Assembly: GCA_017934425.1 (NCBI GenBank)
Contig: JAGBJO010000008.1
Coordinates: forward strand, 1-35,775
Length of the DNA: 35,775 nucleotides
Reading direction: 5' to 3'
From: Ruminococcus sp.
Lineage (GTDB): Bacteria > Bacillota > Clostridia > Oscillospirales > Ruminococcaceae
Shown: one piece after another, positions 23,855 through 32,683 of the stretch
How positions within the stretch are numbered: position 1 is the stretch's first letter
Layout of the letters: each line of letters opens with the position of its first letter
The notes under the pieces: model-generated
The model's input: only the letters and a program-made list of their open reading frames with translations
What the model was told of the DNA's origin: nothing
The model's database searches: none
Position numbers and translations under genes: made by a program

Positions 23855-24394
23855 CTATCTTTTCCGCCTGAAACGTGGCATAAGTCTCTGGCGGTAGTAC
23901 CTGTAGAACATACCAAGGTTTATGTCATGCATCACGAATATAACGTTGCTTATGCAAAGGAATATGAGCGCACCGTACTTGCCAAGTTCGCCCATATCAT
24001 CGACCATTTCGCTCAGTCCGAAGATGAACACGGTGATATAGTAGTAGGCTATGACGCAGACGTTGAACACCGCCATTTTTGCCATGAAACGGAAACTTTT
24101 AGGTCTTAGTTTTTCCAGATAGAACCGGATTATCGGGTAGTGACCGAAGAACATTATGAAGATAAGCGCTGCTTCCTTGTCGGCACATATAAGCATTGAC
24201 AAAAGCCCTACGGCTATGTACGTCAGTAGCGCCCAGCTTATGCTGACTTCCACCGCAATAATCATCATCAGCACTCCTGCTATCATCGGCAAAACAAGGT
24301 AAAGCGCCGGCATTATCCCCGCCAGAAACATCGACACAAGGCAAAGCGCCGACACTATACCTCCCAGGGCTACTCTGTAGCTTATGTCCTTCAT
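23855..24394 (-). CDS. Integral membrane protein of unknown function
   Basis: 179 aa with about five membrane segments and a very basic C-terminus (RQRLMPRFRRKR), which by the positive-inside rule places the tail in the cytosol. The alternation of long hydrophobic segments, with FGHYPIIRFYLEKL in the middle, recalls S-component-like or YybS-like small membrane proteins, but I cannot name a family with confidence. The start overlaps the stop of the SDR gene by four bases (ATGA), so it is the last gene of that operon. Confidence 0.7.
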   Translation of the reverse strand: MKDISYRVALGGIVSALCLVSMFLAGIMPALYLVLPMIAGVLMMIIAVEVSISWALLTYIAVGLLSMLICADKEAALIFIMFFGHYPIIRFYLEKLRPKSFRFMAKMAVFNVCVIAYYYITVFIFGLSEMVDDMGELGKYGALIFLCISNVIFVMHDINLGMFYRYYRQRLMPRFRRKR

Positions 24395-25158
24395 CGGCGG
24401 CGCTCCGTAGTTTTCTTGCTTTTCTGGATACCGTATACAACTGCACTGAGAAGCTTATGGGGAACAAATCTTGTTGCAAAAACTCCTGCCCTGACGGTAA
24501 GACCGGGTATAGCGATAAGCTGACGGCGGAAAGCCTTACGGAGGGCATACTCTGCGGCATAGTCGGCTGATATGGGTTTTACGCTGAAGCTTACTCCTGC
24601 ACGGTTATTGAAATTAGTATCCACAGGGCCGGGGCAGAGAACGGTTATGCTCACCTTTGACTTGTCACGGCGCAGTTCCTCAGCAATGGCAAATGACAGC
24701 CGGACTACATAGTTCTTTGAGGCGTAGTATGAGGAAAGAAGCGGACCTGTCATGAATCCTGCGCTTGAGGCAACGTTGAGTATTATTCCCCTGTTCTGGC
24801 GCTTGAAGTCACGGAGGAACAGTTTTGTAAGGATATGGACTGCCACGATATTTACATTGATAAGGTCAAGCTCGTCGGTAAGGTCAGTCTCGTCAAAGCG
24901 TCCGAATATGCCGTAGCCTGCGTTGTTTATGAGCATATCAACTCCCTTGTCAACGCAGAATTCGTAAAGCTTGAATACATGACTGCGGACTGAAAGGTCT
25001 GCCGGGAATATCTCCACATCGGTGCCAAGGGATTCTTTCAGTTCCATAAGCGCCCTTTCGTTTCTGCCGGTAAGGATAAGGGATACTCCCCTCTTGCTGA
25101 GTTTTTCTGCAAAACTTCTTCCTATTCCGGAAGTCGCACCTGTTACTAATGCCTTCAT
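24391..25158 (-). CDS. Short-chain dehydrogenase/reductase
   Basis: 255 aa from the ATG at 25158, which follows AAGAGGT and lies five bases after the upstream stop; the frame is open for 60 more codons but these overlap the upstream gene. TGATSGIG (7-14) binds NADP, NNAGYG follows, and the catalytic Ser and YYASK are present (ASSAGFMTG ... SSYYASK). An Arg-rich end follows. The classical SDR fold is certain; substrate unknown. Its neighbours, MBOAT and DHHW-type proteins upstream and a membrane protein downstream, may hint at envelope lipid or polysaccharide metabolism. Confidence 0.9.
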   Translation of the reverse strand: MKALVTGATSGIGRSFAEKLSKRGVSLILTGRNERALMELKESLGTDVEIFPADLSVRSHVFKLYEFCVDKGVDMLINNAGYGIFGRFDETDLTDELDLINVNIVAVHILTKLFLRDFKRQNRGIILNVASSAGFMTGPLLSSYYASKNYVVRLSFAIAEELRRDKSKVSITVLCPGPVDTNFNNRAGVSFSVKPISADYAAEYALRKAFRRQLIAIPGLTVRAGVFATRFVPHKLLSAVVYGIQKSKKTTERRR

Positions 25159-25163
25159 AGTTA

Positions 25164-26294
25164 TTACCTCTTTTCTATTGTGGGAATACTGCCCTCTGAG
25201 AGCGTGTCGATGCCCATGAGGAGCAAAGTCTGTTCGTAGTCGTCCGGGTCGAGAAAGCTTGTTAGCTGCCTTGCTGCGTACTTCGGACGAAAGTATACTA
25301 TCTCGCTGTAGTGCTGGGTCAGGAATGGTATAAAGCAATCGGCAAAGCTGTCGCCGATAACCAGAAGCTTTCGCTCATTGCTGACCGTGGTGGATATCCG
25401 TATCAGCGGCAGCGGTTCGCCCAGGTAAAGCTGATATTTCTCCTGTCCCTTTGCGGCTTCACGGTCGAAAAGCTGCTTTTCAGTGACGATGCCCTGGTTA
25501 TCCATTCCGGTACACTCCGTCACCTCAGCGCCGTCTGAAATGGTGTACACGTCCAGGATATCGCTCCTGCACCGCTTGCACATTGCACGGCGGTAAAGGT
25601 CGCCCAGATACTCATCTGTAACATGAGAGATACTGTATCTGCCGTAAGATATAGGGATAAATCCAAGCTTCTGTATAACTGTCCTGTAGACGCAGTATGC
25701 GCCGTAGCAAGTCCAGCGGGAATCGGTATTGTAGTAGATGTTCTGGTCGCTGAGAGTTTTCAGGAGTGTGTAGGTATCTATCCGGCGCACTCCTGTACTG
25801 ATATGGTCGCAGAAACGGCTTATCTGCGCCTTTTCGGTATCGCTTCGCAGATGCTCAGGAAGAAGATTTCCGTAAACGCCTGTTGCTGTCGGTACTGCTG
25901 CCATATAAACTGCGCCTGAGTAGTTTTCCGCAAAATCATTTACGGAATCTGCCGCTGCGGAACTGCTGCCACGCTTTGCAGCATCGGTATCAAGCAGCCT
26001 CTCGCCTGTAATATATATGCCATTGGAAACGTTCTCGCATATACGGCTGTTAAGAGCTGCGCCTGCGGAAGTCCAGCCGCTTCGCCCGGCGAAGTGATCG
26101 GCGCACCATGTACTAAGGCTTTCGGTGAAGCTGCCGTCAGCCAGTGCGCTCATACTGATCTTCGGGAACTTTGCCAGTTCCCTGCCCTCGTCCTGAGACT
26201 GGCTCTGCTTCGGCAGAAATACCGTCAGCACACTAACTGCCCCGATAAACACAACTGCCGACAGCGCCGTTATCTTGTTCACAATATTGCTCAT
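25164..26294 (-). CDS. DHHW/AlgX-like exported protein, partner of MBOAT, with altered catalytic motif
   Basis: 376 aa with an N-terminal signal anchor (about 8-28), so mostly outside the membrane. The C-terminal half carries the SGNH-like LLVIGDSFADC with Ser316. The other signature, normally DxHW, reads YYNTDSRWTCYGAY with Asp191 and Arg193 in place of histidine. Proteins of this kind (AlgJ, AlgX, DHHW family) pass acyl groups, delivered by an MBOAT partner, to polysaccharides. The start lies three bases after the MBOAT stop. Loss of the histidine suggests an altered or lost esterase activity here. Confidence 0.8.
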   Translation of the reverse strand: MSNIVNKITALSAVVFIGAVSVLTVFLPKQSQSQDEGRELAKFPKISMSALADGSFTESLSTWCADHFAGRSGWTSAGAALNSRICENVSNGIYITGERLLDTDAAKRGSSSAAADSVNDFAENYSGAVYMAAVPTATGVYGNLLPEHLRSDTEKAQISRFCDHISTGVRRIDTYTLLKTLSDQNIYYNTDSRWTCYGAYCVYRTVIQKLGFIPISYGRYSISHVTDEYLGDLYRRAMCKRCRSDILDVYTISDGAEVTECTGMDNQGIVTEKQLFDREAAKGQEKYQLYLGEPLPLIRISTTVSNERKLLVIGDSFADCFIPFLTQHYSEIVYFRPKYAARQLTSFLDPDDYEQTLLLMGIDTLSEGSIPTIEKR

Positions 26295-26297
26295 AGC

Positions 26298-27674
26298 CTA
26301 TATCCTCATTATCATATGCTCCGAAACGCCTGTATAAGCGATCATTGCTGTGCATATCACCAGAAGTGCCATTACTATTGCTGGTGTCAATGCCTTTACT
26401 GCACCTGTAAATCGTCCGCCGGAAGGACGGAGCATCATCTTCCGGAAAAGGTCTGTTGAGGCGTATGCTGCCGCAATTATCATAACAGCAAATTCACGGA
26501 CAAGGTAAATAGTATGGCTGTCAGCGAATATGCGGTTTCCGCCTATCATGGCAAACAGCCACTGCAGCGCATTTCCGGGGGACTCCGCCAGCAGGAATAC
26601 CGCAAAAAGCGTGGTCAGTATTGTGGTGTATATTATACCCGTAGCTTTCATAAGACGCTCGTCACGGAAGCGCTTTTCAATAACTATCGCCGCACCCATA
26701 AGCAGTCCCCACATTGCGCCGCAGATATCGAACCTGTACCAGCAGCCAAGAAGTGTCCAGGAGAAAATGAAAGTAATGCTCCTGAGCCATTTGTGGCTTG
26801 TCAGGGACGAAAGCGGACGTGTCACGAATTTTCTGAACCAATGAACCACCTGAGTATGCCAGCGTGCTGCGAAGTATTGCAGACTTCCGGTAAACAGCGG
26901 ATAATTGAACCCCTGCGGAAACCTGAAACCAAAGCAGTAGCAAAGACCAGTACCCATGTCTGACAATCCGGAAAGGGTGAAGTAAAGGCACATAATGTAA
27001 GCCAGCGCACCAAGCCATGCGGAAACTACCGGCAGCTTGGAGGGGTCTACCTGGGCTACTGCCTGATAAAGACAGTAGAGACTATCCCCGGCGATGACTT
27101 TCTTGGCAAGTCCCTTGACAAAGATCGTGATACCGATGCCAAGAGTTTCTGTATCAGCTTTACGTGAGCGCATTATTTTCCGGAAAGTTTCATACCGGAC
27201 GATAGGCCCCATGATAAGCCGTGGGAACATAAGAAGGTAAAGCCCGAAGCTTACCAGGTTCTTCTCCGCCCTTGTACGGCTGCACCATACGTCTATAAGG
27301 TAACCCAGGGCTGAGAGTGTCATGAGGGAAAATCCCAGGAAGACCGTTTCTCTCCCGAAACCAAGGCGCAGTTTCAGACCGCTGAGTATCTGGCTTCGCA
27401 TCATGAAAAGTGCAGCCAGATCAAAAGCAGAAGCGGTAACAAAAGCTGCGGCGGCTGGCGGCTTTTTCCGGAAGTGACCCATGATACGTCCTGCGAAGTA
27501 ATTCACAGCCAGGTACACAAGCGCTAAAGCAAGCACACGCAGACCCATTGCGCCGCAGAATATCACGCTCAGCACAACCAGTGAGGTTCGCTTATACTTC
27601 TCTGCGATACCGTAGTAGACTGCCAGAGAAACCGGCAGGAAGCCGTATATGAACAGCAGACTGCTATACACCAT
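26298..27674 (-). CDS. MBOAT (AlgI/DltB-like) membrane acyltransferase homologue lacking the conserved histidines
   Basis: 458 aa with about ten membrane segments. The AlgI-like core is plain: MGPIVRYETF, AARWHTQVVHWFRKFVTRPL and WTLLGCWYRFDICGAMWGLLMGAAIVIE. In active relatives the last block holds two histidines 13 residues apart (WHG ... HG); here they are Tyr313 and Met326, at the same spacing. The family moves acyl groups across the membrane for O-acylation of polysaccharides or teichoic acids. It overlaps the RNase M5-like gene by 11 bases and is followed at three bases by its DHHW-type partner. The role is likely in the envelope, but normal catalysis is doubtful. Confidence 0.85.
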   Translation of the reverse strand: MVYSSLLFIYGFLPVSLAVYYGIAEKYKRTSLVVLSVIFCGAMGLRVLALALVYLAVNYFAGRIMGHFRKKPPAAAAFVTASAFDLAALFMMRSQILSGLKLRLGFGRETVFLGFSLMTLSALGYLIDVWCSRTRAEKNLVSFGLYLLMFPRLIMGPIVRYETFRKIMRSRKADTETLGIGITIFVKGLAKKVIAGDSLYCLYQAVAQVDPSKLPVVSAWLGALAYIMCLYFTLSGLSDMGTGLCYCFGFRFPQGFNYPLFTGSLQYFAARWHTQVVHWFRKFVTRPLSSLTSHKWLRSITFIFSWTLLGCWYRFDICGAMWGLLMGAAIVIEKRFRDERLMKATGIIYTTILTTLFAVFLLAESPGNALQWLFAMIGGNRIFADSHTIYLVREFAVMIIAAAYASTDLFRKMMLRPSGGRFTGAVKALTPAIVMALLVICTAMIAYTGVSEHMIMRI

Positions 27675-28263
27675 CGCTCTGCCCCCTGATAGTCTCCATA
27701 AGGGAAGAAAGTTCCTCAGCGGTCATCATGGTATTCAGCACCTCAAGAAGTGACTGTGCGGACATAAGGCTTGGCAGACCAAGATGCTTCTGGAGCGCCT
27801 GTCTTAGCTGACGGCTTCCGTCGCCGCCGCTAAGTCCAAGTTCATACAGGGTAAGCTTTGTGATATCCGGCTTTGAGGTGCGCTGTGATGAGGTTATCCC
27901 GGCTTTTCTGAAAGCCTCCATGATTATCTCCGGCTTGATGCCCTCAACGCCCAACTTTCCCTCAGCGGAAGCCTTTACTTTCCGGCGCTCCTTGCCGAAA
28001 ATATCCGGCACCCATACATTCACTATCCGCCCTTCCTTGACAGCGCTGCGGATATATCCACGTATCTTCCTGCCGGCGCTGTCGGAATCAGTCAGTATGA
28101 TTATGCCCGTTTTTTTGGCGTAATAACGTATCAGTTCAAGTTTTTCGTCGTCCTTGAAAATGCCAAAGCCGTTTGTGATGATGATGACTGCATCGACAAT
28201 TGAGGCAAGCTTTATTTTATCGTATTTGCCTTCGACGATTATTGCTTCTTCAATCCGTATCAT
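27664..28263 (-). CDS. rnmV: RNase M5-like toprim protein
   Basis: 199 aa. The toprim motifs are IIVEGKYD (Glu11) and ILTDSDSAGRKIR (Asp59, Asp61), as in ribonuclease M5, which trims 5S rRNA precursors in low-G+C Gram-positives. Length is slightly above the usual 180-190. The region that normally reads GIEHA is GVEGI here. The C-terminal half (from about 125) is a helical domain seen in many M5 proteins. It is not next to rsmA (ksgA), its common neighbour, but between holA and an MBOAT gene. GGGGGA precedes the ATG. Another small toprim primase-like role cannot be excluded. Confidence 0.8.
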   Translation of the reverse strand: MIRIEEAIIVEGKYDKIKLASIVDAVIIITNGFGIFKDDEKLELIRYYAKKTGIIILTDSDSAGRKIRGYIRSAVKEGRIVNVWVPDIFGKERRKVKASAEGKLGVEGIKPEIIMEAFRKAGITSSQRTSKPDITKLTLYELGLSGGDGSRQLRQALQKHLGLPSLMSAQSLLEVLNTMMTAEELSSLMETIRGQSDGV

Positions 28264-28273
28264 AAGTCCCCCG

Positions 28274-29359
28274 TCAGTTTTTCAGTGCGAGCATTTTCGT
28301 AACGGCTTCCTCGAAAACGGTTTTCGGGTCAGCCGCAGAGCTATTGAGAAGGACGTTAATGTCCCTGAGTATCTTTATGCAGCCACGGTACTTCCGCACG
28401 CTCATTTTCCGGCAGTCACGGAAAGCTTTTTCTACTGCGAACTTTCTTCCGTAGTAGCCGAAGTCCGAAACCACCTGGTCAACGCCTGCACCGGAATTTA
28501 CAGCAATAGCCGCCCGGTAAAGGTCAAGGAAAGTGGTCTGCACCGCCGAGAGAACCATCATACGGTTTTTGTCGTCGATGTTCATTTCGTCGATAGCGTC
28601 GAATGCTGCCCTGCTGTTCATGGAAGCCACCGCCGCCGCCAGCTTGAATCCGGTCATTTCCGAATCCTCGTGAACAAGTTCGTCCAGCATCTCCATAGTT
28701 ATCTCTCGACCGGCAGCATAGGCGCACAGCTTCTCGATCTCGTTATCGATACGCAGGCTGTCGCACAGGCACATCTGTGCAAGCCTTTCAGCCGTCCGGA
28801 CGGGGATCATTCCGCCTCTTGCGGACACTTTATTGGCGATGGTCTTGGAAAGTTCCTGAGGCGTGCGCTTGCTGCACTTGCAGACAACGCCGTTTTTTGC
28901 GGCATAGTCAGCCAGTTTCTTATTTTTGTCCGATATAACGTAGTCCCTTTTCTTACTGTCGTATTTTGTAGCTACGCTAAAGCCGGTAACATTGCATATA
29001 ACCACAGTCTGTGGCGGTATTTCCTTGATTATGCTCATAAGCCGGTCGTTGTAAAAGTCAGCAGTATGGCCACGCATATTCTCCGCCGGCTTCTCGAAGT
29101 TGTAGTCGTTGATGAGTATACAGTTGTACTCGCTCATCATAGGCATCATCTGCACCAGGTCATAGAGTGAGTCAAAGTCCAGCAGTCTGCCCTGCAATTT
29201 CGTCAGGGCGAAGTCTTCTGCATCACCGACAACCGCCTTGATTATCTGCCCGGTAACACGTTCCACCTCAGTGACATCTGTGCCGTAAATGTAGTAAATA
29301 TTGCTTACCTCGCCTTTTTTCAGGGCAGGTGCTATTGCTTTCGGTTCAAGTATTGACAT
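28274..29359 (-). CDS. holA: DNA polymerase III delta subunit
   Basis: 361 aa, near the usual 330-350. Loads the sliding clamp as part of the clamp-loader complex. The family has weak motifs; here they show as GEVSNIYYIYGTDVTEVER at the N-terminus, a Rossmann-like AAA region without Walker A, RTAERLAQMCLCDSLRIDNEIEKLCAYA and a helical C-terminal domain. The start shares one base with the comEC stop (TGATG), with AAGGAGG inside comEC. The order comEC-holA is widespread in Firmicutes and supports both calls. Confidence 0.93.
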   Translation of the reverse strand: MSILEPKAIAPALKKGEVSNIYYIYGTDVTEVERVTGQIIKAVVGDAEDFALTKLQGRLLDFDSLYDLVQMMPMMSEYNCILINDYNFEKPAENMRGHTADFYNDRLMSIIKEIPPQTVVICNVTGFSVATKYDSKKRDYVISDKNKKLADYAAKNGVVCKCSKRTPQELSKTIANKVSARGGMIPVRTAERLAQMCLCDSLRIDNEIEKLCAYAAGREITMEMLDELVHEDSEMTGFKLAAAVASMNSRAAFDAIDEMNIDDKNRMMVLSAVQTTFLDLYRAAIAVNSGAGVDQVVSDFGYYGRKFAVEKAFRDCRKMSVRKYRGCIKILRDINVLLNSSAADPKTVFEEAVTKMLALKN

Positions 29360-31299
29360 CAGAGCCTCCTTCTGGTGATCGTGCCGTCATTGCCGAAAGT
29401 CAGGCAATTTCCGGGTTCACAGTCTACATATGCGCCGTCGGTGCTTACCGATACAGCGCCATTTTTATCCGTTGTAAATGTGAGATGCTTTCCGCCGCAG
29501 GAAACAGTTATCTCGCTGTCGGAAACGTTCAGTTCCATTTCCCCTGCCGTGAAACTTTCAGAACCCATGAAGCCGTACTCAACCCACGCCTGCGTCTGAA
29601 CTCCGGACAGCGCTTGCTTGTATACTGCAAACTGTGCGTTCACGTTCCGGGTAAGTATCACGGCATTGGTTCTGGTGATGCCGTTTTCGGCAAGATACTT
29701 TTCCGCATATTCCGCAGTTCTGCGGTTTCCGGAAAGATCGGCTACGACAGCGGAATTTCCGCATATCATCACCGCCGCACATTTTCTTTCCTCGCCGATA
29801 ACTGCCGCTGTAAAATTCCTCCGCAGCTCCTTCATACGAATCTGCGAAAAGGCACTGAAAGCGACGACCGAGGCTGTAACCACACAGAGAACGACTTTGC
29901 GTTTTTTCGTAAAAAGGTGTACCAATACCACTGCTGCGCCCAGGCAAACCGCAATCAGCCGGAGTTTACGGTCAAATCCGGTAATGAATATGTTCAGTCC
30001 GGAAAATCTGTCCGATATTCTCAGCACTGCCCTTATAAGCAAACCTGCCGGATACAGAACTGCGTCCAGATACCCCAGCGACAGCATGGAAACCATTCCT
30101 GCACACATCGCCGCAGTACACATGGGAACCAGCAGGATATTTGTCAGCGGTGAGATTATAGACGTTTCATCGAAGTAAAGTATGCTGACTGGCATTATCG
30201 CCAGCATTGTCCAGAATCCCAGAGCCATTGAGGAAAGTATGCGGTTTTTGATATTCCCTGCCATGAACGGCGCAAAGACCGCTATGCCGAATGTTCCGGA
30301 AAGAGAGAGCATGAAGCCGGAACTGTAAACCGCATACGGGTCACACAGGCATATCAGAAGTGCCGCCGCTGCCAGTGAGGTAAGCCTGTCTGGTATTCGC
30401 CGGAAAAGCCGTGCGCCGAAGATAAGGTTCATCATGATAGCCGCTCTCAGCGCTGAAACGGGATAGTTTGCCAGCGCAATCAGCATTAGCATAAGCAGTT
30501 CAGCTGCCGCAAAGCTTGCTGTTCTGCCAGCTCCGGCGATTCGCATTATCCACATGAGAAGTCCGGCAATTATAGACACATGAAGCCCGGAAACTGCCAG
30601 GATATGCCCGATACCGCAGCGATACAGGCTGAGTCTGCTGCTGTCGTCGATTCCGCCCTTTTCTCCGAAAACCATTCCGCTGAGGAATCCGCCTGCTTCC
30701 GTTCCCAGGGTATCGCAGAAGCGCTGCATCGTTTGTTCCCGGAGATCCGCAAGGGCGTTTTTCAGGGGACGTTTACACCGTTTTTCAAGGGTAATTCCCT
30801 TTGCGCTGGTGATCTCAAGGAATACGTGCCGGGACTTCTGCCAGTTCTCACTGGCAAAAAGGTAGCTGTTTTCCGGTGGATTCAGGGTGCAGCTGTCAAT
30901 GGTGATAATATCGCCGTAAGACGCATCAAGGTCAGAGGTGTAGAAGCTGACCTTCACATTTACGCCATTCTCATCGCCTTTCAGAACGTATGAGGCATAA
31001 TTTCCGCTGTAACGTGAAATATCCGTGACTTCGCCGGAAAAGCTGCGCTCTGTCCCTGAAAGCTCATTCACTGTCCGGGCGTTCCGGTTATCGGTAAATG
31101 TGAAAACTCCCACCGCTATAGTGAACGCCGCCAAGATCATAATAATGTCACCGGAACTTATAAGCCGCTTTCTCAGCGCAAGTCCAAGTCCGATAACAGC
31201 GGAGATCAGCATACAGATACCATCGGAACTTATAAAGAATGAAGCGAAAAATAATCCCGACATATATGCTGCTGCCGCACCGATCATTTTTCGCTTCAT
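29359..31299 (-). CDS. comEC: ComEC/Rec2 DNA uptake channel protein, with degenerate C-terminal domain
   Basis: 646 aa, shorter than the Bacillus protein (about 775). N-terminal membrane helices (1-60), an OB-like extracellular region (about 80-180) and the Competence membrane domain with GHILAVSGLHVSIIAG, YPVSALRAAIMM and SGFMLSLSGTFGIAVF are intact. The C-terminal metallo-beta-lactamase-like part is reduced: where HxHxDH would follow a hydrophobic strand it reads AVILTRNVNAQF (near 547-558), so metal binding is lost. ComEC carries single-stranded DNA across the membrane in transformation. GGGAG precedes the ATG. No other com gene is in the window. Confidence 0.92.
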   Translation of the reverse strand: MKRKMIGAAAAYMSGLFFASFFISSDGICMLISAVIGLGLALRKRLISSGDIIMILAAFTIAVGVFTFTDNRNARTVNELSGTERSFSGEVTDISRYSGNYASYVLKGDENGVNVKVSFYTSDLDASYGDIITIDSCTLNPPENSYLFASENWQKSRHVFLEITSAKGITLEKRCKRPLKNALADLREQTMQRFCDTLGTEAGGFLSGMVFGEKGGIDDSSRLSLYRCGIGHILAVSGLHVSIIAGLLMWIMRIAGAGRTASFAAAELLMLMLIALANYPVSALRAAIMMNLIFGARLFRRIPDRLTSLAAAALLICLCDPYAVYSSGFMLSLSGTFGIAVFAPFMAGNIKNRILSSMALGFWTMLAIMPVSILYFDETSIISPLTNILLVPMCTAAMCAGMVSMLSLGYLDAVLYPAGLLIRAVLRISDRFSGLNIFITGFDRKLRLIAVCLGAAVVLVHLFTKKRKVVLCVVTASVVAFSAFSQIRMKELRRNFTAAVIGEERKCAAVMICGNSAVVADLSGNRRTAEYAEKYLAENGITRTNAVILTRNVNAQFAVYKQALSGVQTQAWVEYGFMGSESFTAGEMELNVSDSEITVSCGGKHLTFTTDKNGAVSVSTDGAYVDCEPGNCLTFGNDGTITRRRL

Positions 31300-31314
31300 A
31301 TTATTTTTTCTCCC

Positions 31315-31758
31315 TTATATCGGCATTTCCAGATATATCATGTCAACCAGCTGTACACCGCCCTCGTATATAGGGTGGTCGTAGTTGTCGATGAAGTAAT
31401 TCTTGACAACATGGCTGCGAACGAATCTGCATTTTTCGTAAAAAGGTATAGTGAGTGGACTGTCGCCAGTTCCGACGATCAGGGTATCGAATAAGCCGCA
31501 GTAGAACTCCTCAAGGAAAAGCAACATTTTCTTTCCATATCCTTTTCCCTGAAATTCCGGGTAAACAGCGAGGTTCTTCAGTTCAAGCACACCGTTTCCC
31601 TCATCAGTTACCACACATTCAGCTTTCACACCGTCGTCGCAGAGGATATACATCGTTCCTCTTTCGAGGTAGCGGTCTATCATGCTTTCCTGTTCATCGG
31701 CTAAAAGAAGCAGATCAAGGTACTGCTTCTTGTCACCTTCCACTTTCCTTATTTCCAT
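31315..31758 (-). CDS. GNAT family N-acetyltransferase
   Basis: 147 aa. The acetyl-CoA-binding motif A is visible as LAVYPEFQGKGYGKKMLLFLEEF (about 82-104; QGKGYGK is the pyrophosphate loop), and FYEKCRFVRSHVV is the usual C-terminal strand and helix. Substrate unknown. Its start lies six bases after the phosphoribosyltransferase stop without a good ribosome binding site, so it probably relies on coupled translation. Part of the alaS-to-comEC gene run. Confidence 0.87.
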   Translation of the reverse strand: MEIRKVEGDKKQYLDLLLLADEQESMIDRYLERGTMYILCDDGVKAECVVTDEGNGVLELKNLAVYPEFQGKGYGKKMLLFLEEFYCGLFDTLIVGTGDSPLTIPFYEKCRFVRSHVVKNYFIDNYDHPIYEGGVQLVDMIYLEMPI

Positions 31759-31764
31759 ATCGGT

Positions 31765-32304
31765 TTACTTGAAGAAAAGGGGAAGTTTTTCCAGGAAGAT
31801 TATATCAGTTCTGTCAGCTGCATCGCCCTCAGCAAGGACTGCTGCTTCGCCAGCGATATTTCCGCCAGCCTCGGTTACGACCTGCTCCAGTGCTTTAAGT
31901 GACTCGCCAGTGCTGATAACATCGTCAACAATCAGCACCTTCTTGCCTTTGAGCATTTCAGCCTTGTCTGCTGACAGATAAAGTGTCTGCTCAGCGGCAG
32001 TAGTAATAGACTTAACTGTAACTGCGATAGGGTCAGTCATATACAGCTTAACGGACTTTCTTGCGACAACATAGGGCTTTCCGGACTGTCTTGACATTTC
32101 ATAGCCAATTGGGATACCCTTTGACTCGGCAGTAAGGATAACGTCGAAATCCGGGCACTTTTTCAGCAGTTCCTCAGCGGAAGCTACAGTTATCTCCACG
32201 TCTGAGAACATAACGAATGCTGCGATATCGATCTTGTCATTGAGAGGGCAGATCGGAAGCTCACGCTCCAGACCTGCGATAGTGATTTTATAGGTTGATG
32301 CCAT
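31765..32304 (-). CDS. Phosphoribosyltransferase, adenine phosphoribosyltransferase-like
   Basis: 179 aa. The PRPP-binding loop VLIVDDVISTGES (about 122-134) and ILTAESKGIPIGYEMSRQSGKPYVVARKS fit the Apt/Xpt branch of type I phosphoribosyltransferases, which salvage purine bases with PRPP in the cytosol. The N-terminus has an insertion-like stretch not standard for Apt, so adenine as substrate is only the best guess; I give no symbol. AAGGAGAG precedes the ATG, 11 bases after the HIT gene. Confidence 0.85.
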   Translation of the reverse strand: MASTYKITIAGLERELPICPLNDKIDIAAFVMFSDVEITVASAEELLKKCPDFDVILTAESKGIPIGYEMSRQSGKPYVVARKSVKLYMTDPIAVTVKSITTAAEQTLYLSADKAEMLKGKKVLIVDDVISTGESLKALEQVVTEAGGNIAGEAAVLAEGDAADRTDIIFLEKLPLFFK

Positions 32305-32315
32305 GATGTCTCTCC

Positions 32316-32669
32316 TTATTCAGTCTTGCCCAGTGACTCAGGACCCCAGCCCATTTTAACGCCTGCAAGCATATGGAAATGCAGGTGCTTTACAGTCTGT
32401 CCTGCATCATCACCGCAGTTGTTGATGATGCGGTAGCTTTCGATTCCCTCAGCCTTTGCGATCTTAGCAGCAGCCTCAAAAACTCTTGCCACCAGTGAGG
32501 AGTTCTCCTCAGTGATCTCATTAGCAGAAGCGATGTGTGCCTTTGGTATGATAAGGTAGTGAACGGGGGCGATAGGAGCGATGTCCTTGAATGAATAAAC
32601 ATACTCGTCCTCATACACCTTAGTGCTGGGGATCTCGCCGTCAATGATCTTACAGAATAAGCAATCCAT
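32316..32669 (-). CDS. HIT family (HINT-type) purine nucleotide hydrolase
   Basis: 117 aa. CLFCKIIDGEIPS at the start and the histidine triad KHLHFHMLAG (His95, His97, His99) are diagnostic of the HINT branch, which hydrolyses AMP-N-linked compounds such as lysyl- or aminoacyl-adenylates. The position just downstream of alaS is sensible for a protein that may clear aminoacyl-AMP. AAGGAG lies ten bases before the ATG. Confidence 0.93.
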   Translation of the reverse strand: MDCLFCKIIDGEIPSTKVYEDEYVYSFKDIAPIAPVHYLIIPKAHIASANEITEENSSLVARVFEAAAKIAKAEGIESYRIINNCGDDAGQTVKHLHFHMLAGVKMGWGPESLGKTE

Positions 32670-32683
32670 AGTTAAAATACTCC

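Noticed and set aside
28154..29170. 338-codon plus-strand frame opposite holA
   Set aside because: It lies antisense to a well-supported gene, has no ribosome binding site, and its translation resembles no family; the same holds for plus-strand frames opposite the giant ATPase, comEC and alaS genes.
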